DNA of 64,000 bases from Orientallactaga sibirica (GCA_036365145.1 JAEOAD010000018.1:14304501-14368500); one strand, 5' to 3'. Shown: positions 25,346-37,039, counted from the stretch's first letter. The notes: generated by a model not told the origin, from the letters alone. Made by a program: numbers and translations.

Positions 25346-25700
25346 AGGTCTTGTTGAGGTCTTCCATTTCTTGATATACCTTCAATTTATTCATATCTCT
25401 TTGGAGGGTTCTAACATTTTCTTCAATCAGGTTAAGCTTACTGTCAAAAGCTGAATGCTCTAGAGACAATTTTGTTTAATTTCATTGATATGATTGTTGG
25501 TTATTTGGTAGTTTGCTTCAAGTCAGCATTTTTTTTTTTAATCAGGGTCTCATTGGTTCTTGGGTTCATTTTGGGAATTAATTTCTGTTGATTTGTCTAT
25601 GATTTCATTGGAGGCTTCCAATGTAGGAATAGGCAACCTTGGAGAAGATCTCTCAGTTTTCTGACTTTTGTTGGCTTTTTGCATTGTTGTTTACCCATTT
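25346..25700 (-). pseudogene. L1 ORF1 N-terminal remnant, joined in frame to ORF2
   Basis: The minus-strand frame 25,278-25,469 starts in ORF1 coiled-coil sequence ('NLIEENVRTLQRDMNKLKVY'). After about residue 40 it passes without a stop into ORF2 sequence ('EIIKIRAEINELETK'). The same ORF2 block lies about 2.5 kb downstream of the ORF1 block in the plus-strand L1, SINEs included. This is the deletion junction, near 25,345. The ORF1 start region extends to about 25,690. Confidence 0.7.
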
Positions 25701-26163
25701 TAGGAAGACTATTTTATTGAGGAGGAAGCAAGGTTTTGTCCTTTGGTCCCTTCACCCTCTGACTCAGGTGAAGAGGGATGTTGATACCCAGTGACCAGTC
25801 TGGATACCAGAGCAAAAGGCCTGATTCCACACCTCACACAGGAACCAGGCCTCCCCAATCAGGGCACAATGGGACCTATCAGGACCAGGAGACTGGGAGG
25901 AGAAAGGGAATAGGGATCTGGCCTACTTCATGCCAACCCCTCCAGCACATAGACCAGGGCAGGAAACTCAGACATGGGAGGTGGAAGAAGCCCAAAAATG
26001 TGTCTTGCATACTCACTCAAGACCAGTGTGCCTGCCCACACACTGTTTGTGCAAGGAACTCAGGCCCAGGTGTTGGGAGCAGCCCCAAAATGGGTCTGGC
26101 CTACTCACACCAGATGGTTGTGCCTGCCCACACAGTCTGCCAAGGAACTCAGACCTGGGCACT
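25701..26163 (-). promoter_or_regulatory. L1 5' UTR with tandem monomers
   Basis: 'cctgcccacac' blocks at 26,031 and 26,123 mark two units of 92 bp, each with a 'caaggaactcag' segment. Further degenerate units run toward 25,800. On the minus strand they contain the same 'gagtaggcca' core as the plus-strand L1. They are GC-rich relative to the surroundings. Confidence 0.65.
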
Positions 26164-26180
26164 AGAAAGTTCTTGATACA

Positions 26181-26185
<5 letters not shown>

Positions 26186-26211
<26 letters not shown>

Positions 26212-26325
26212 GGTTTTGCGAGGTAGGGTCTCACTCTGGTCCAGGCTGACCTGGGTCTCAGGGTGGCCTCAAAGAACCTCTGCCTCCTGAGTGCTGGGAT
26301 TAAAGGCGTGCGCCACCACACCCGG
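26186..26325 (-). mobile_element. B1-like SINE with 14-bp target-site duplication
   Basis: A compact, well-preserved copy ('gcgtgcgccaccacacccgg' at its plus-strand right end) with a T run of about 26 as the inverted poly(A) tail. The duplication CTTGATACACAAAT is exact at 26,172-26,185 and 26,326-26,339. It landed at the boundary of the minus-strand L1. Confidence 0.9.
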
Positions 26326-26652
26326 CTTGATACACAAATATTTATAACTGAAGTTTGGCCTCCTAGAACCTATGTTAATAACAGGTGGGATTGGTAGCAT
26401 ACATGTAATCCCAGTTCACAGGAAAAAAAAAAAAATTACACTGCCTCCACTGAAACCAAGCAGCTAGACTTGTAGAATCAGTGATTTCTGGGTTCAAGTG
26501 AAACCTTGTCTCAATAAACAAGGTGGAGAAGACATCTGATATTAATTCTGGTCCTCTCGCACATATATGTACATGGACCAGTACACAGATACACCCACAT
26601 ACATAAAAACATTTATACAAACTTGCACATGTATGTGAGCACATGTGTGCAT

Positions 26653-26684
<32 letters not shown>
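26653..26684. repeat. (CA)n microsatellite
   Basis: Nearly pure CA run, preceded by imperfect 'catgtgtgcatg' sequence. Confidence 0.9.
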
Positions 26685-26685
<1 letters not shown>

Positions 26686-26689
26686 ACAA

Positions 26690-27331
26690 ATAAGAGAAAT
26701 ACAGGAACAAATATAGTTTTAAAAGTAATGTTTGAAGAATATTGAAAACCATATTTCTGTTTTAAGGGATATAGAAAATTATAAGGCATAAAAATGAGGA
26801 ATAAAATACTAATTTGAGGAATGTTTGAACATTACCCAGTATGTATATAATGGTAGGAACAGCAAAAGAAGAGTGAAAAATTGATTGCCTTGGAGTTATA
26901 CTAAATAACTAAATTCCAGAAACATCCTTGTTTTAATTATTTACCTAAACCTTTTTGTGTGTTATATGTACATAAAGGAATGTACTGAGTCTCAATGTAT
27001 TTTATTAACACTATGTACACATTAGCTGCTTTGTGTTCAGAATGATACTAGCCACATTTTATAAAGTGACCCTTGTGAATTTGTGATATTGTCATACAAT
27101 GATTTTTCTTGCTGTAATTTTTATGGTATCATATGGTGTCATAGTGAGAGCATACTCAACATTACATTTTGAAAAATGTACTACATGTCTGTGAAAATTG
27201 ACCCAGGAAATTACAGTGTGGAATTATTATGGCCTTTAAGGAAACAAAAATTCTTCTCACAAAAAGATGTAGTCACATTAGAAAAAATAAATTACAAGAG
27301 AAATATTTTATGCCTGAAGGTAATTCCATCA
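26690..27331. other. Unique-looking non-coding sequence
   Basis: AT-rich. I see no feature. Faint SINE-like sequence at 26,376-26,520 ('gtaatcccagttcac') may be a very old B1. Confidence 0.4.
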
Positions 27332-27336
27332 TACAT

Positions 27337-29272
27337 TGTAATAGTTTGAATAGATGTCCCCCAATATATTCAGTGTTTTATTGGCTTGTAGTTTGCATCT
27401 GCAGCCACCTGGCTGGAGGCTGTCTCACTGGGTAGACCTTAAGGTATGCTGGTGGGTTTGAGATTTCAATCTAAAAACATGCAAAGTGTGCATATCTGGA
27501 GTTCCTGAAGTGTGCTATGTGGTGTGGCTTTTGGCTTTTGTCTCTCTCTTGTCTGGTCCTATAAGAGCAGGCCAGCTTCTTATGCCATTATGGAACTTCC
27601 CCTGGATCTGTAGGCTTCAAAAACTATCACTTGCTACATAACTGTGCCTGGTCTGGAAGTTCATCTCTGTGAACCTGAAGCTGTCTGCTATAGAAGTTGG
27701 TACCAGGAGTGGGGTGAGGTGAACCTGACTAAGTGGATTTTGGTCTTTTGGAACCTTTGTTTTGGAGGAAAAGGCATGGACTTGGTGCCTGCAACTGAAG
27801 ATGCCTTCTGGAGTGGTAAGCCAAGTATTATGGACTATTCTGATGAGAGTTTGAGAATGCTAAGTGGAGACAGTATTGAACTTCAAGGCTTGGCTTATGA
27901 GCTTTCTCAGGGAAAGGAAAGACTGCAGAGGACTTTGTTAGAACTGGGCTAATGGCATAAGGGCTGGTTGTAATCTCCTGCCAAGGCCCACAGTTTGATC
28001 ATAGTTAAATTTGTAATGGACTGATGTACTTGACTAAAGATATTGGACTGAGAGATTTAAGATTTTAAGTTGAAAAACCTCAAGCAAGTTAGTTAAAATT
28101 AGAGGCACTAAGACTGGTTTTTGGTTACTGAAGCAGCTATTGTCAACACATCAGCAATATTAAGGAAGATGACCCAACTCTTTTACATCAAAACAATGGA
28201 GAAGATACCTGAGGAAAGACTATTAGAAATGCAAACACTTTTGGAAAGAGTTGACTGGAGAAGGAACCTGCTTTTCAAGGTTATGATTTATTTCATCCCT
28301 CAATTAAGAATATGGCTGTGTACTGCACACCTGGTATAAGTTTTGGAAGCATGAAAAATGCATGGAGTGGTCATGAATTGCACACAGTTCCAGGAGCCAC
28401 TGCTGAGATGTGGCATGAGGCAGGGCATGATGCCCTAATAGGCTGAGGGCCTTTGGAAGATGGACCATGGTTTGCATGGAGACCTGAAGACATTTTGGAT
28501 ATACCAGAACTGTACAAGGGCTACCATGAAGTGCACTGTTGGCCTGCGATGGAAGTGTTCCTTGGATACTCTGCCCAGCTGGAGGGGCAGAATTGTAAAA
28601 CCTGGAGACTGTCAGTCTCTGGTTATATGGAACTTGAACTGCAGCAGTTTGATGATTGCTGATGGTGGTTGAGTGTTTGTTGTTGTAGTCTCTCCTTGCT
28701 ATGCCTTATACCACTTAAAAATGTTTACTCTGTGCCTTTACATGTTGGAAGTATTAAACTTGTTTGATTTTACAAGACTCACAGCTAAGGACAATTTTAA
28801 ATCTCAGATGAGACTTGGGACTTTGGAACTATCTTAAGTTGGTAAAGTCGATGGAAACCTTTAAAACTGGACTGAATATAATTTACAATGTGTGATGGTT
28901 TAAAATCTATTTTGGGTCAGGTGCGGGATGTGGTAGTTTGAATAGATGTCCCTCAATATATTCAGTGTTTTATTAGTTTGCATCTGCAGCCACCTGGTTG
29001 GAGGCTGTGCCACTGGGCAGATCTTAAGGTGTGGTGGTGGCTTTGAGTTTTCAATCTAAAGATATGCAAAGTGTGCCTAGCTGGAGTTCCTGAAGTGTGC
29101 TGTGCTGTGTGGCTTTTGTCTTTTGTCTCTCTTTTGCCTGGTCATGGCAGGCCAGATTCTTATGCCTTTATGGAACTTCCCCTGGATCTCTAAGCTTCAA
29201 TAAATATCCTTTCCTCCATAACTGTGCCTGGTCTGGAAGTTCATCTCAGCGAACCTGAAGCTGTCTGCTATA
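27337..29272 (+). mobile_element. Complete MaLR-type LTR retrotransposon
   Basis: Two direct LTRs (27,337 to about 27,690, and 28,929-29,272) share 'agtttgaatagatgtccc', 'cagccacctgg' and 'ctgtgcctggtctggaagtt'. They flank a 1.2-kb internal region. The internal region begins with a primer-binding-site-like 'agttggtaccaggagtgggg'. A 5-bp duplication TACAT lies at 27,332-27,336 and 29,273-29,277. The internal region shows no gag, pol or env, as is usual for MaLRs; the frames at 27,644-27,952 and 28,453-28,662 look incidental. The minus-strand element at 43.8-45.4 kb is the same family. Confidence 0.85.
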
Positions 29273-29279
29273 TACATGC

Positions 29280-30190
29280 AATCAAATTGATATCTAAAAG
29301 TAAAGATAACTATCATTTTTATGTGCATAATATCAGGTAATATTTATTTTTCTGAACCTTTTGAAGAGATAAACTAAAGAAGAACTATAACAGAAAACAC
29401 TAAAGAAAATTATTTACAGTGAGTATTATATATAACATTTTTAGGACTAAAAATCAGTTTAGGGAGAATGGGAAGTATAAAAGAAAAGTGAGTAAGTTAT
29501 CATAGAGCCTCATGGTTGTTAAATTTGGATTAAAGCATCTATCATAAAGAAACTGTCCTAGCTCCCCTTTCATGACATCCTACATTCATTGAAACAGAGT
29601 CCATTCTGTCCTATCAGGACTATTCTCCTGCTCTGAATCACAGAACCCATGTCTAAGCTTTTCTAAGACCCCAACTTTTCTTGGGCTGGGCTGCCATGTG
29701 CATTTTCCCTGCCTTTTTAAATTAGCAGATGAAGAATTAGGTTTCATTATGGAATTTCCAACAAAATTTATTTATTTTCCCTTCCTCCTCTTTTCTTCCT
29801 CCATCTCTTTTCACCTTTGTGCCATCCCCCAAACATAGTCTCCTTCCAGTTTTCATGCTTCATGTGTCTTTTTCCCCTCCCCTATTTTCTCAACACCTCT
29901 TCTTCCCAAATTGTGGTCTCTTATCTATATCCACTCTCAGATCCTCGTATTTACACACAAACAAGCATTAAAACTTAGGACCCACATATGAGGGAGAATA
30001 TGAGCTTTTTTTTCTTTCTGACCCTGAGTTACCTCATTCTTAACACTGTTCTATGCTACAACTCTAGGCTCAAGACTTCATTTGTAGTAGATTATTTTGC
30101 ACTAACTTTTTAATAATGTGCTTGTGTTTTATTTTTTCCATTTTTGTTGTTAGACAATATCTTTTTGTTCTTTGTTTTTTTGTTGTTGTT
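29280..30190. other. Unique-looking non-coding sequence
   Basis: It includes a pyrimidine-rich block at about 29,775-29,900. I see no gene or clear repeat. Confidence 0.4.
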
Positions 30191-30194
30191 TTTC

Positions 30195-30196
30195 TG

Positions 30197-30227
<31 letters not shown>

Positions 30228-30440
30228 TTCATTTATTTATTTATGAGAGAGAAAGAAAATAGGTGTTCTAGGGCCTTCACCTGCTACAAATGAACTCTAG
30301 ATTTGTGCACCCTCTTGTATGTATGTGCAACATTGCACATTTGTGTCACTGAGGCTGACTTAGATAGGTCCTGGAGATTGGAGCATGAGTTCTTAGGCTT
30401 TGCAGGCAAATGCCATAACCACTAAGCCATCCTCTCCAGC
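30195..30440 (-). mobile_element. tRNA-derived SINE, variant 2
   Basis: Begins (plus strand) with a (TTTA)n tail at 30,200-30,243, then the body 'gcaacattgcacatttgtg' and the inverted head 'accactaagccatcctctcc'. Confidence 0.8.
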
Positions 30441-30445
30441 TTGTG

Positions 30446-30597
30446 TTTTTATTTTTTGAGATAGGGTCTCACTCTATCCCATGCTGACCTGGAATTCACT
30501 ATTTAATCTTAGGCTGGCCTTGAACTCACAGGGATCCTACCACCTTCACCTCCTGAGTGCTGGGATTAAAGCCATGCATCACTATGCCTGGCTTTAT
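30446..30597 (-). mobile_element. B1-like SINE
   Basis: 'ttttgagatagggtctcact', 'catgctgacctggaattcac', 'cctgagtgctgggattaaag', 'catcactatgcctggc'. It lies next to the preceding SINE in the same orientation. Confidence 0.88.
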
Positions 30598-30639
30598 TTG
30601 ATATTTGTATCAAGCATACTTGCTGTAACTAGGCAACAA

Positions 30640-31690
30640 TAAAGCAAAGACTCTTGGTAGATAAACAGAAGATGAAGAATAAAAGCATACACAAAGGCAT
30701 AGAACCTCAAAGGAAGGCAGCAAGAGATTAGGTAAGGAACAAAAGGACTGTAAACATAAGTAGAAAATAGTTTTGTAACATGGAATTAGTAAGCCTTTAT
30801 CAATAATTACTTTAATTGGAAATAGATTAAATTACCCAATCCTAACATATAGAATGACTTAATAGATAATGAAAGTAAGACACAATACTATCTAAAAAAC
30901 ACTCTCCTCAACTTTAAACATACATACCATGAATGTGAAGGGGTAGAAGAAAAGGTATTCCCTGCAAAGGGAAAATAAAAGGGAGCCAGATAGTTAAATT
31001 TACATCTGTCTTTCTTTCACAAACAGGAACATGATACAAAGAGGCCATTATACAATGATAATTGTGTAACTTCATTAAGAATATACAACAATCATTAAGC
31101 ACATGCTCAATTTGGAACACCAGAGATATCTAAATAGAGTGTCAACAAAGTTGGTGGGAAGAATAAAAATAACAGAATAATAGTAGAGGACCTTGAATCT
31201 CCACTGTTAGTGGTGGTAGACTGCCTACACAGATCAATAAGGAAATGTTGGACATTAACTGCACTTTAGACCAAATATTACTAACCAAAATAAAAGAGAA
31301 AGTTTCAATCAAAATCAAAATAATAGATAATTATTCATAAACATACATGGAATGCTCTCTGTGATAAGATCATGTGTTACCATAAACAATTTCAGTTCAT
31401 TTTTACAAGTTTAAAATCATATAAATATGTTTTCCAAATACAATTGTATGAAACAAGCCAAAAACAGAAAACTGAAAAAAACTATGCAAATATGTCAAAA
31501 CTAAACAACACTCTGGAACAAAGTACCAAAGAAAAAGCCAAAGGTAAATTTTAAAAAAATTGAAAATGGAGATGTGATTTAACAAATCTTGTTGAATGCA
31601 GCAAAAGTAGTGCTAAGAAAACTATACAGTGAATAAATACCTTCACTAAAAAGAAATGTGAAAAAATTTAAATCATCACTTCAAGAGACA
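30640..31690 (+). mobile_element. Old, decayed L1/HAL1 fragment
   Basis: An A-rich plus strand with degenerate ORF2-like blocks: 'attggaaatagattaaatta' near 30,816 and 'gaggaccttgaatctccact' near 31,186. The order fits the endonuclease part of an ancient L1. No intact frame remains. Confidence 0.55.
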
Positions 31691-31699
31691 AATAACTGA

Positions 31700-32690
31700 A
31701 GCTAACAGGGTTGCCTCCAGGAGCACATACATAGCTGTTTAGTCCATTGCTTATTAAAGCTGAGATCTGTTCAGTGCTCCAGGATTAGCTAAAATGGAAG
31801 GGATCTGTGAGTATACTAGGGTGATTTATAGTTAGTATTTGGCACTTAGGCCCAGAATATTCTTTATCATACTTTAATTCCCATTACATATGTGTTTGTG
31901 TGTGTGTACACATGAAGTCCATATTTCCCACTTTACAATATATTTTTATTTCTATGACCTAATCTTGATCCCATTTTAATTACATTTACAATGGTATGCA
32001 AATCATGATCATAACTTCTGAGTAGAAAATATCAGTGAATCATATGAACAAACCTTCTTTTAATTCACTAGAATTGGCTATATTAATAAGTTTTTGTATT
32101 TTCAGGTAGAAACAGATTGACCTAGTCGTATCAGAGAGAATTCATACTAAAAATTGCCCTTTATCAATAACCCAATGTAGGATATGTTTATCTATAATAT
32201 ATTTTCACTAATAGATGTTTAAACCAAGCTGAATCACTTCTCACAAGCAAAGTGACAGAAAGTTTGGCATTGGCATTTTGTAGGCCTTGATGAAGGTTTA
32301 GGCCTGTGATGAAAGCATGGTGAGGGTGTGAGGGTGGTGGGTAGATGAAGGTGTAGGGTAATGGAGACACGGGTTCCTGTAGAGTGTGTTTGACTCACAG
32401 ATTCCAAGAGACTTTCTTCCATTTTGTAACCACTTTCTCTCTCTTGCCCATTTCCTCTAAGTCTTGCACTTAAAGTCATTTTGATATCAGTGCTTTGAGA
32501 GAATTAAAGAAAAGGAAGGTTTTATATGTTACAGAAAAAAATGAGTAGAGAGATGGTTAGCTATACAAAAGATTAAAAACAGCAAGATTGGAAGAATCAT
32601 TGGGAGCTGGCATTAATAGTGAAAGGGATTTGACATGTTAACTGCTGCTGTACCTGTCTTGGAAGAGCTAAGATTCATTCCTTTTTCAGG
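31700..32690. other. Unique-looking non-coding sequence
   Basis: No recognisable gene. The small frames at 32,188-32,479 lack any protein feature. Confidence 0.4.
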
Positions 32691-32695
32691 TGGAA

Positions 32696-32800
32696 TCTTA
32701 GATTGAGGCTTTATCTATCATCTTTCTATCTATCCTCTCTCATCCACATTTCATATATCTAGTGACCTACCATCTACCTGTCATCTATCTATATCTGTCC

Positions 32801-32851
<51 letters not shown>

Positions 32852-32950
32852 ATCATCTATCATCATCTGTCTACTATCATCTATCTATCCATCATCTTTT
32901 ATCTATTATCTATTTTTCAATCTATCTACATATACATATGCATGTATATA
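32696..32950. repeat. (CTAT)n microsatellite
   Basis: A near-pure CTAT tract at about 32,797-32,852 sits within a longer imperfect CTAT/CATC-rich region. The Tyr/Leu/Ser/Ile-rich frame over it is a by-product of the repeat. Confidence 0.92.
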
Positions 32951-33340
32951 TATAATCATATTTTAAGATCATATATAATCATATTTAAGAAAAGGGTTGA
33001 CCCAGACAATAAAAACACACTAAATATACAATGAGCATACTTTGTATAGTCAGGAACATTAAATTATTTGCAGTTAAACTGAATGATATTAATTACTTCC
33101 ATCATTTTGTAATTTCCAAATGTCTGACTCTTTTCCGTTACAAATATATTAGAAGTAGGTTAAATTAGAAAGATTTTTATGAAACTGAAAACTGGGATAT
33201 GAGAGGAGGGGTACTAGATTTTCAAGCTTAAATAGCAGAAACAATTTGAGTCCTTTTCAGATGGAGTAAAAAAAATCACCCAAACTTCTATATTACTCCT
33301 CTAGTGATTGGCATAACTGGGGTTCAAAATTATGATTTGA

Positions 33341-33519
33341 GGCTGGACAGATGGCTTAGTGGTTAAACTTGCCTTCAAAGCCAAAGGACCCAGGTTCAAT
33401 TCCCCAGGATCCACGTAAGCCAGAGCACAAGGTGGTGCATGTGTCTGGAGTTTGTTTGCAGTGGCTGGAGGTCTGGCACATCCATTCTTTCTCTTTCTTC
33501 CTTCCTTCTTCCTTTCTTC

Positions 33520-33565
<46 letters not shown>

Positions 33566-33590
33566 CTCTTTTTTTCTCTTTGTCTTGTAT
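33341..33590 (+). mobile_element. tRNA-derived SINE, variant 1, with (TTTC)n expansion
   Basis: Head 'gaggctggacagatggctta', B box 'ggttcaattccccagg', 'gtttgcagtggctgg'. The CT-rich tail has become a (CTTT)n tract at about 33,515-33,563. Confidence 0.88.
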
Positions 33591-33871
33591 TACAGATTTG
33601 TATCACCTTGGTCAGACTGATGATAAAGTTTAAGATTAGTGTTCAACCTATCAAAATTATATATTTTAAAAGTAGATTATCTTCATCAGTTCTTAAGTTA
33701 TTCCTTTTTATTTTATACTTATAAATGAAAATTTTTAAACAGTTAACTTTGATTAGACTTAAATACATTTATATCTAACAATATTTTCTAAATAAACTTC
33801 ATAATTTACATTTCATATAATTACATGAATTTAAACATTTGAAGGTACACTGGAAATATAAAAATTTGTTT

Positions 33872-34080
33872 AGAACTGGAGAGGTGGTTGAGCAGTTAAA
33901 GCACTTGCCTCCAAAACCTAATGACCTGAGTTCAGTCCCCTAGTACCCATGTAAAGTCAGATGTACAAAGTGCCATATGCACCTGGAGTTCATTGGCAGT
34001 GGCTGAGGCCCTGGCATGTCCATTCTTTCTATCTCTCTTCTATCTCCCTCTCTGCTTGCAAATAAATAAATATTTAAACA
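33872..34080 (+). mobile_element. tRNA-derived SINE, variant 1
   Basis: 'actggagaggtggttgagca', 'gagttcagtcccctag', 'ggcagtggctgaggccctgg', then a short CT-rich stretch and 'aaataaataaat'. Confidence 0.85.
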
Positions 34081-34084
34081 AAAA

Positions 34085-36183
34085 CTTATTTCACACATTC
34101 TGTACATCTGATAAGACAATAAATTGAGGTTCTAACATGCAAGCAAGTTTTTAAATTTAGTAAAATCTTGGTTTTTCTTACTCAACCTGAGAATTTAGAA
34201 GTAGAAATATAGTTACATATTTTAATTAGCCATTTCAATTTGAAACCTATGACTAATCCATCAGATTAATTTGAATTATGTGACTAATCTATCAGGTTAT
34301 TTTTGTGAGTGTATATCTTAATCTGAATCATGTGATTAATCTATAAGATTGTTTTAGGTGTGTACCTATTTCTATCTGAATCATGTGACAAATCTATCAG
34401 ATTATCTTTGGTGTGTACATATTTTTAGAATATAGACAATTTTCAAGATCTATTCATTTTGTACTTATTTAAAATTATCCAGTAACTAATAATTTTCTGA
34501 TACAACTATGTCCATGTACATTTTCACAGAGTAAGACCATCAGATTGAAAACTTTCTACTATACAGCAATTCTTCAGTCATTGTAACAAATTAGAGTTTT
34601 GGAATCCATGAAGCTCCATACACTGAGGTGAGTCCACCTATACCACAAGTGAACATACTTAGCCTCCTCTTCTAATTGGATTCTGCTGCTGTGCAAGTAA
34701 GTAAACCCATTCCCCTGGCATCTGATGGAATAAGTTTCCATATTCTAATGCATTATATACCCCTTCTAGTTGTCTTTCATTTATTGTTATTGCTTAATAT
34801 TTATTACCAAGATTGTAGATAACTCCCTTCACCACTTGCTTTGATTAAGCCCATGTTTTGACTGTTTCACCAAGTTTTTTATTGTTTTCAAGTTTTTCTA
34901 TCTTGCTCTAGGCCTCAATAATTTTATAGTCATTTTATTGGCATTGCTTAATTTATTCCTGGGCATTTTCCACTCTGGCAAAAATATATTTCTCAAAATA
35001 TGAACTTCAGTTCTGAGAAATATATCATCTAGTGAACCTCACTCTTCATTAATAGTAGAAAATTTATTTATAGGGTATTGACTTTGGGGATGACACCATT
35101 TCTATTTCTGTCCCTTAGGTGAAAAAGATCAGTGAAAAACTAAATCGTGAGCTACAGAAAAATATTAAATTATATTGTCATGCAGATTCAGGTCTCAAAT
35201 TCCCCTCTCTGTTTATGGCTATTTCAAAGTATTAGGAAAGACATCAGTTGTTGCTAGCCTCTTCTCTCTCTTATTCTTCCTCCACAGAGAACAATCTTGC
35301 CTCAGATTTTGGTAAAGTGCTTTGGGCTCTTCTCTAACAGGAACAGATCTCCTGAGAAGTGAGGTATCTAATGGATCTAGACTCATTCTGGGGAAACTGA
35401 TATTTATTAATGACAGAATACAACTAGGTTATTTGGACACTATCCCCTGTTGACCTAAATTTAATTTGCTAACCACCTTGTTCACCCTAGTTGAACATGA
35501 TTCATGTCAGATACTATTTCTGTCTTCTCCATTCAATTTCACAAATGTTTCCCTCAAGTTTCATTTCATTATGCTCCATATTTGGCCTAGATTTTACACT
35601 TTAGGTCACTCTAAATTTTTTTGCCCTAGGTTATGAGAAGAATGATGAATTTTCAAATTTCAAAGGTGGGGGACACTGAAGGACAGGGAGGTTTTACACT
35701 CTGAGGGGAAAGTGAAACAGTATTCACAGGGAATGAAAATGTTTTAAATGAAATATGAGTGCCTGTATAATAAAACTTCATGCAAAATGTGAATATCCTA
35801 TTTAGTGAATTTCATCTAATGTTCTTGTTCTACTATAATTTAAATTTTAAATAAATATGTCATATAATTCTGTTAATTATATGTCATAAATAGTTTTTGG
35901 ATAAGTTCACAGACTTATGATTCATGATGCTATTTTCTTCTTACTTTTTTAAGCAACTATAAAGGATGATATTAACAGCCTCTGAAATCAGATGGTCTGA
36001 GTTTGGATGGTAACTGTGATATTTGCTTCACTTTGCTCATCTGTAGAAAGAGAATATTAATTTACTCACCTCCTTCAGATACCTTCATTTAGTGTGGACG
36101 TTTGTGAGGTCCCACTTTGTACCTGGTTCTAACTGCAAAAATTCTGCTTTTGTAATCATGCTTGCTTGCTTTTGCTAAGGACA
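34085..36183. other. Unique-looking non-coding sequence
   Basis: AT-rich. A degenerate repeat of 'aatcatgtgactaatctatcag'-like units occurs three to four times at about 34,245-34,410, each about 70 bp apart. No gene is visible. Confidence 0.45.
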
Positions 36184-36187
36184 ATTT

Positions 36188-36715
36188 TGTAAGGTCCCAC
36201 TTAGCCTGGCTGACTCCATTTTGTTGTTCTCTTTCTTGTTGCCAGTTATTTCCTAGCTATGACCTTTGAGTGAATTGCCTCACACTCCTGCCTGGTAGTT
36301 CCTAGAATTGTTGTTTACTATGTTTGTAAAACCTGCTTGTAATGCTTGTAAAGGTTATCAGCTAAAAACACTCCCGACAGACGTCCTGAGGTTCCTGCCT
36401 CAGTTTCCCACCTCACTTTAAATTCCTAGCTTGTGTGTACCAATTTTTAAACTTTTAAACCAGCCAGTTATTTTAAAGGTCAACCCAATATCTCCCACCT
36501 TGTAGTACTGATCTCCCACTTTGTGGGTTTTCCCTTTATAAACCCAGTTTCACAACCCTCCCTCCACCACGGGGCAGCAGCTTCAGCTTTCAAGTCTGGC
36601 TGTGCCCTGGTGGACCAGTCCTGATTTTCTCTGCAGCTGCAATAAAATCTTTTGTAAGCTTGAGCTCAAACCTCTGCCTCTGTCTCCATTACTGCACAAT
36701 TCTCTGACCCTAACA
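36188..36715 (+). mobile_element. Solo LTR, ERV1/gammaretrovirus-like
   Basis: Starts TGTAAGGTCCCAC and ends CCCTAACA. A 4-bp ATTT flanks both ends (36,184-36,187 and 36,716-36,719); 4 bp can match by chance. A TATA box (TTTATAAA, 36,535-36,542) lies about 100 bp before a poly(A) signal (AATAAA, 36,641-36,646), a normal U3-R arrangement. A similar start ('tgtgaggtcccactttgtac') at 36,103 makes the left end uncertain. No internal sequence adjoins it. Confidence 0.65.
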
Positions 36716-36809
36716 ATTTTAATAGCTTAGAACATTGTTTTCATCATATAAGGGGTATTAAACTGAACTAATGTGGAAAGAGATGAACAGGATCTCTTAA
36801 AAAGATCTT

Positions 36810-36960
36810 TGGGCTGGAGGGATGGCTTAGCAGTTAAGGTGTTTGCCTGCAAAGCCAAAAGACCAGGTTTGATTCCCCAGGACCCACATAAAACAGATGC
36901 ACAAGGTGGCACATGCGTCTGTAATTCGTTTGCAGTGGCTAGAGGCCCCCAGCACACCCA

Positions 36961-36999
<39 letters not shown>

Positions 37000-37035
37000 T
37001 GATTCTCTCAAATAAATAAATAAATAAATAAAACT
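36810..37035 (+). mobile_element. tRNA-derived SINE, variant 1, with (GT)n
   Basis: 'gggctggagggatggcttag', 'ggtttgattccccagg', 'tttgcagtggctagaggccc'. The usual CT stretch is replaced by (GT)n at 36,964-36,998, followed by (aaat)n. Confidence 0.9.
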
Positions 37036-37039
37036 TAAG

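Larger units (their letters stand above)
21005..26163 (-). mobile_element. LINE-1 reaching its 5' UTR, with an internal deletion
   Basis: The 11-bp duplication AGAAAGTTCTT lies at 20,994-21,004 and 26,164-26,174, which defines the insertion. On the minus strand the order is 5' UTR monomers (25,700-26,163), the ORF1 N-terminal half (about 25,346-25,700), the ORF2 reverse-transcriptase and C-terminal regions (about 22,300-25,345), the 3' UTR (21,020-22,300) and a short A-rich tail. The C-terminal two thirds of ORF1 and the whole endonuclease part of ORF2 are absent. A SINE at 22,847-23,055 interrupts ORF2. Confidence 0.85.

Noticed and set aside
25778..26321. Plus-strand frames of 98-132 codons and a minus-strand frame of 102 codons
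   Set aside because: They cover the L1 5' UTR monomers and a B1-like SINE.
27644..28662. Frames of 69-102 codons inside the MaLR internal region as a gag remnant
   Set aside because: No major homology region, zinc knuckle or other Gag feature, and MaLR internal regions are normally non-coding.
32762..33034. 90-codon Tyr/Leu/Ser-rich frame
   Set aside because: Product of the (CTAT)n microsatellite.
33301..33724. Lys/Arg/Glu-rich and Phe/Leu/Ser-rich frames
   Set aside because: Both strands of the (TTTC)n tract in a SINE.
34245..34410. Regularly spaced repeats resembling a CRISPR-like array
   Set aside because: Three to four degenerate units of unequal length in mammalian DNA. This is an ordinary decayed tandem duplication.
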